NCBI RefSeq assembly: GCF_007829885.1
Contig: NZ_VIWW01000001.1
Location: 5,146,001 to 5,210,000, forward strand
Origin: Streptomyces brevispora
GTDB lineage: Bacteria > Actinomycetota > Actinomycetes > Streptomycetales > Streptomycetaceae
Length of the DNA: 64,000 nucleotides
Reading direction: 5' to 3'
Under the pieces are notes generated by a model that was not told the DNA's origin, did not search any database, and worked only from the letters and a program-made list of their open reading frames with translations. The position numbers and the translations under genes were made by a program. Numbering within the stretch: the first letter of the stretch is position 1; the number at the start of each line of letters is the position of its first letter. Positions 60,263 through 64,000 of the stretch are shown here, piece by piece.

Positions 60263-63200
60263 CCAACGCACTTCCCGAACCGCTCCGCACCCGCTGGCAG
60301 CCTCTGCGGATCGGGCTCGTCGACCTCTTCCACTACGACGTGGAGGAGTTCCACTTCCGTGACGGGCGTCTGCTGCTGCGAGGCAACAACGGCACCGGCA
60401 AATCCAAGGTGCTCGCGCTCACGCTGCCCTTCCTCCTCGACGGCGACCTGAGCCCGCGACGGGTGGAACCGGACGGTGATCCGGGGAAGCGGATGGAGTG
60501 GAACCTCCTGCTCGGCGGCGAGCACCCGCACACCGAACGCCTCGGCTACACCTGGATCGAGTTCGGCAGACTCGACGCGACCAGTGGGGAGAGCCACTTC
60601 CGTACGCTGCTGTGCGGACTGAAGGCGGTGAGCGGACGCGGGATCGCCCGGCACTGGTACGCGGTCACCGGGCAGCGCGTCCAGCACGGACCCGATACAC
60701 CCGCGGAAGGGTTCCTCAGCCTGGTCGACGCCACCGGCACGGCCCTCTCGAGGGACCGTCTCGTCGAAGCCGTCACCGGCCACGGCATGGTGTACGACCA
60801 GGCCAGGACGTACCGCAGAGCCGTCGACGAGGCACTGTTCGGGCTCGGCGAGCAGCGCTACGGCGCCCTGGTCGACCTGCTCGTCCAGCTGCGTCAGCCC
60901 CAGCTGTCCAAGCGCCCCAACGAGGCAGCCCTGTCCCGCGCGCTCACCGAGGCCCTGCCACCGGTGGACCAGGCCGTCATCGCCGACGTGGCCGAGGCGT
61001 TCCGCTCGCTCGACGAGGAGAAGGCCGAACTGACGGCCGCCTCCGCGGCGGAGCGTGCCGCCGCCGACTTCCTGGAGCACTACCGGCGCTACGCCCGCAT
61101 CGCCACCCGCCGCCGCGCCCGGCTGCCCCGCGCCGAGCACTCCCGCTACGAGCAACGCCAACGCGACCTCACCGAGGCGCAGGGACAACAGGCCAGGGCC
61201 GAGGAGGAGCGGCAGGCGGCAGCGGAGCTCACCGCCGTGCTGGAGGAACAGCACAACCGGCTCCGCGCCCAGGACGCCGCCCTGCGGGAGAGCCCCGAGA
61301 TGCGCAGCGCCAGGAATCTCGACCAGGCACACCACGAGGTGGATCGCACGGCGCGCGCGGCAGAGCGTGCGCGGAGCGACCGGGAACAGGCGGTACGGCT
61401 GCACCACAAGGGCCTGGAGCGGCTCGGGGCAGCCGAGAACCGGCTGCGGGCGGCCGACCAGCACGCCAGGGAAACCTATCGGCAGGCGGGCGACGCGGCC
61501 GCCGCCGCCCGGGTCGTCCTGCCGGGCAACGACGGGCTGCACGGCGGACTGCCCAGCGGGCTGCCCAGCTGCCTGAACGACAGCCTGCACGACGGGCGCA
61601 CCGTGAGTGAACTGCGCAGCTCCGTCGAGCAGTCCGTGGAGCGGGGCCGACGTGCGCTCACCCATGTGGTGGGCCTCGCCCGGATCGCCGCCCAGGCCTC
61701 GGAGGAACGGCGCAACCAGGCCGTCCGGCTGGACGAGGCCGATGCTGACCTGGCCGAGGCCGCGGCGGAGCTCGGCCTGGCCGAGCAGGACGTGGCGCAC
61801 GCCGGACGGGCACTGCTGGACGCAGTTCGCACCCGCGCCCGTGGCTGGACCGAACTCGCCTATCCGGATGAGCCCGGTCTGCTGGACGAACTCCAGGAAT
61901 GGGTGGACCGCCTCAACGGTCCCTACCCGGCGCGGGCCGAGGCCGCGCGCGCCCATAGCGCGGCCTCCGCGCGCCTGGCCGAGCAGACGGCCGGGGCCGC
62001 CCTGCGCCGGACCGAACTCACCGGACGGGCCGGCGGGCTGCGGCAGGAACTGGCCGCGCTGGAGGCCGGCGGGCGGCGTCCGCCGCAGCCGCCGCCCACC
62101 CGTACCGCCGGTCTGCGTGAACGGCTGACGGGCGCCCCCCTGTGGCGGCTGGTGGACTTCGAGGACGAGCTCTCCGAGAAGGAACGCGCCGGTCTTGAGG
62201 CCGCCTTGGAGGCGTCCGGGATGCTGGATGCCTGGGTGCTCCCCGACGGCGCGGTACTCACCGCCGACAGCCACGAGGTGCTGCTCGCCCCGGCCGCGGG
62301 CCCGGTCCGGGGCACGTCGCTCGCGCGGCTGCTGTGCCCGGCCGTGGACCACGGGGACGCCGGGGCCGCGGCGGTGGGCGAGGACACGGTGGCCCGGCTG
62401 CTCACCGCGATCGGCACCGGGCCGGAAGCCGATGAGCCGAGAGGTGAACGGAGTGGCGAACGGGGTGCTGAGCCGAGCGGTGAACGGAGTGGTGACCAGC
62501 GTGCTGAGCCGGCCGATGAGCTGGGTGGCGAAGCCGGAACCTGGGCGGCGGTCGACGGCCGTTTCCGGGTCGGCGCGCTGACGGGCCGCTGGACCAAGGC
62601 CTCCGCCGAGTACATCGGCGAGGGCGCGAGGGAGGCCGCACGGCGATCCCGTGTCGCAGCCATCCGTGCCGAACTCGGCCTGCTTCAGGGAGAACTGGCC
62701 ACCATCGCGGAACTGGCCGCCACGGTGGCCGCCCGCCGGCGGGTCCTGGAGACCGAGGTGGCGGACGTACCGGACGAAGGTGCCCTTACTCGCGCGCACG
62801 CGCGAGTGGCGGTCGCCGCCGAGTCCCTGCACCGGACCGGTGAACGGCGTGAGGAGCGGGCCGCCGCACTGGTGGAGGCGGCTGAGCGGAGCGAGTCGGC
62901 CGCGGCCGATCTCACCCGGACCGCCGAGGACCTGCGCATGCCGGCCGACGAGGAAGGGCTGACCGCGGTGCGTGACGCGCTCGGCTCCCTCGCCGCCGTG
63001 CTGGCCGCCCTCTGGCCCGCCCTGCGTGAACGCGGCGAGGCCGGCGGACAGGCGGCGGACGAGCGTGCCGAGGCCGGGCAGGCCGCAGAGCGGGCCGCGG
63101 AGCTCACAGCACGCACCAAGGAGGCGGAGAGCGAGGCAGCAGCCGCCGACGAGCGCTTCAGCGCTCTGCGCTCCACGGTCGGCGCCGCCGTCGACGAACT

Positions 63201-64000
63201 CCAGCGCATGCTGGCACAGACCGCGGAAGCGCTGCGCACGTGCGAGAGCGAGCAGCGGGCCGGCCACCGGCGCCACGCCGAGGCGGACAGGGCGGCGGGC
63301 AAGGCCGAAGGCCGTATCGAGCAGTTGCACGAAGGGCTGAGAGAGGCGGCAGAGGCGCGTACGGAGGCCGTTGCCGCGCTCCAGCGGTTCACCGATACCG
63401 GGTTGATGGCCGTGGCGCTGCCCGGCATCGCGGTGCCCGCCGTGGACGGCGGCACGTGGGCCGCCACCCCTGCCATCACGCTGGCCCGCGCCGTCGACGC
63501 GGGACTGTCTGCCACCGACGACTCCGACAGCGCCTGGGAACGGGTACAGCGCCGGCTCAGTGAGGAGTTCAAGACCCTCCAGGACACGCTGTCCCGGCAC
63601 GGGCACAGCGCTTCTGCCCGGATGGTGGAGGACGGCATGGTCGTCGACATCGTCTATCAGGGCCGCGAACGAGCCGTACCGGAACTGGCCGGGGCGCTGG
63701 CCGCCGAGGTCGGCGAACTGGCCCGCATCCTGTCCGCGCGGGAACGGGAGATCCTGGAGACCCATCTGGTCACCGAGGTCGCGGGGACGCTCCAGGAGCT
63801 GATCGGTGCGGCCGAGCGGCAGGTGCGGGACATGAACGTCGAGCTGGAGGAGCGGCCGACCTCCACCGGCATGCGGCTGAGGCTGGTGTGGCGGGCATCC
63901 CGCAAGGCTCCCGCCGGGCTCGCCCAGGCCAGGGACCGGCTGCGCCGGTCGGCCGACATCTGGACCGCCGAGGACCGCGCGGCCGTGGGCGAGTTCCTTC
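60259..64000 (+). CDS. jetC: Wadjet type II SMC-like ATPase JetC, 3' end outside the window
   Basis: 1,247 codons are visible and the frame is open at the edge. The Walker A motif RGNNGTGKSK (residues 41-50) follows an SMC/MukB-like N-terminal strand; long coiled coils rich in Ala, Glu and Arg fill about 240-1100, interrupted by a hinge-like region with VVLPGNDGL and a second globular part near 640-780 (LWRLVDFEDELSEKE, AWVLPDGAVL). The TIGR02680 family assignment fits. The signature and Walker B motifs would be in the missing C-terminus, as would jetD, the nuclease, expected directly downstream. The motor that extrudes plasmid DNA. Confidence 0.9.
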   Translation, partial: MTNALPEPLRTRWQPLRIGLVDLFHYDVEEFHFRDGRLLLRGNNGTGKSKVLALTLPFLLDGDLSPRRVEPDGDPGKRMEWNLLLGGEHPHTERLGYTWIEFGRLDATSGESHFRTLLCGLKAVSGRGIARHWYAVTGQRVQHGPDTPAEGFLSLVDATGTALSRDRLVEAVTGHGMVYDQARTYRRAVDEALFGLGEQRYGALVDLLVQLRQPQLSKRPNEAALSRALTEALPPVDQAVIADVAEAFRSLDEEKAELTAASAAERAAADFLEHYRRYARIATRRRARLPRAEHSRYEQRQRDLTEAQGQQARAEEERQAAAELTAVLEEQHNRLRAQDAALRESPEMRSARNLDQAHHEVDRTARAAERARSDREQAVRLHHKGLERLGAAENRLRAADQHARETYRQAGDAAAAARVVLPGNDGLHGGLPSGLPSCLNDSLHDGRTVSELRSSVEQSVERGRRALTHVVGLARIAAQASEERRNQAVRLDEADADLAEAAAELGLAEQDVAHAGRALLDAVRTRARGWTELAYPDEPGLLDELQEWVDRLNGPYPARAEAARAHSAASARLAEQTAGAALRRTELTGRAGGLRQELAALEAGGRRPPQPPPTRTAGLRERLTGAPLWRLVDFEDELSEKERAGLEAALEASGMLDAWVLPDGAVLTADSHEVLLAPAAGPVRGTSLARLLCPAVDHGDAGAAAVGEDTVARLLTAIGTGPEADEPRGERSGERGAEPSGERSGDQRAEPADELGGEAGTWAAVDGRFRVGALTGRWTKASAEYIGEGAREAARRSRVAAIRAELGLLQGELATIAELAATVAARRRVLETEVADVPDEGALTRAHARVAVAAESLHRTGERREERAAALVEAAERSESAAADLTRTAEDLRMPADEEGLTAVRDALGSLAAVLAALWPALRERGEAGGQAADERAEAGQAAERAAELTARTKEAESEAAAADERFSALRSTVGAAVDELQRMLAQTAEALRTCESEQRAGHRRHAEADRAAGKAEGRIEQLHEGLREAAEARTEAVAALQRFTDTGLMAVALPGIAVPAVDGGTWAATPAITLARAVDAGLSATDDSDSAWERVQRRLSEEFKTLQDTLSRHGHSASARMVEDGMVVDIVYQGRERAVPELAGALAAEVGELARILSAREREILETHLVTEVAGTLQELIGAAERQVRDMNVELEERPTSTGMRLRLVWRASRKAPAGLAQARDRLRRSADIWTAEDRAAVGEFL
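62434..62505 (+). repeat. 36-bp in-frame direct duplication inside jetC
   Basis: Two copies, 62434-62469 and 62470-62505, 31 of 36 bases equal, encoding EPRGERSGERGA and EPSGERSGDQRA. They lie in a hydrophilic insertion of the globular part between coiled coils, and keep the frame. Confidence 0.85.

Noticed and set aside
60184..63765. Long minus-strand open frame opposite jetC
   Set aside because: jetC has a Walker A motif, coiled coils and operon overlaps; the antisense product is Gly/Arg/Leu-rich without motifs.

Overview
The DNA is about 70% G+C, with GTG and TTG starts, 4-bp stop/start overlaps and protein families typical of Streptomyces or a close actinomycete. I saw no rRNA or tRNA gene and no CRISPR array. 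The window reads as an accessory region: complete metabolic and defence modules separated by decayed genes and transposon remnants.

Left part (1-16.5 kb). A cytochrome P450 cut by the window edge diverges from a six-gene hydrolytic/oxidative operon: two phosphotriesterase-fold proteins (one without its metal ligands), an FAD monooxygenase, an HSL-type esterase, a metallo-beta-lactamase-fold hydrolase and a CocE/NonD hydrolase. A decayed stretch follows: a frameshifted TRIC channel gene, an M20 amidohydrolase stub, Tn3 and IS5 transposase remnants, a broken UTRA-domain regulator and a headless LacI-type regulator. Intact genes within it are a MerR-like regulator behind a long hairpin-rich leader, a SpoIIE-type phosphatase and a Phd-Doc toxin-antitoxin pair.

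Centre (16.5-36.4 kb). A RiPP cluster of thiopeptide type. It encodes a split LanB (glutamylation protein plus two SpaB_C-like proteins), an ocin-ThiF-like partner protein, a YcaO cyclodehydratase, a SagB-like azoline dehydrogenase and an ABC exporter. The 68-residue precursor ends in a Ser/Cys-only tail. Beside it is a module for an aromatic amino-hydroxy acid: a DhnA-type aldolase and a type II 3-dehydroquinate synthase (the 3-amino-4-hydroxybenzoate pair), two FAD hydroxylases and an AMP-dependent ligase. A LuxR-type regulator with a degenerate receiver closes the cluster. The likely product is a thiopeptide or polyazole peptide carrying an aminohydroxybenzoate-derived group. I know of no such combination and regard it as the most novel system here.

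Right part (36.4-64 kb). After a FabH remnant come a TetR regulator with two SDR oxidoreductases that share an operator, an Opp/Dpp-type ABC importer with a divergent LacI regulator, and an amidohydrolase/APC-permease/TetR set sharing three copies of one operator. A vWA protein follows. Next is a persulfide-detoxification module (persulfide dioxygenase-rhodanese, TauE/SafE exporter, CstR-like sensor, rhodanese-DUF2892) with three TACCCC-type palindromes. The window ends in a type II Wadjet anti-plasmid operon: jetA and jetB complete, jetC cut by the edge.
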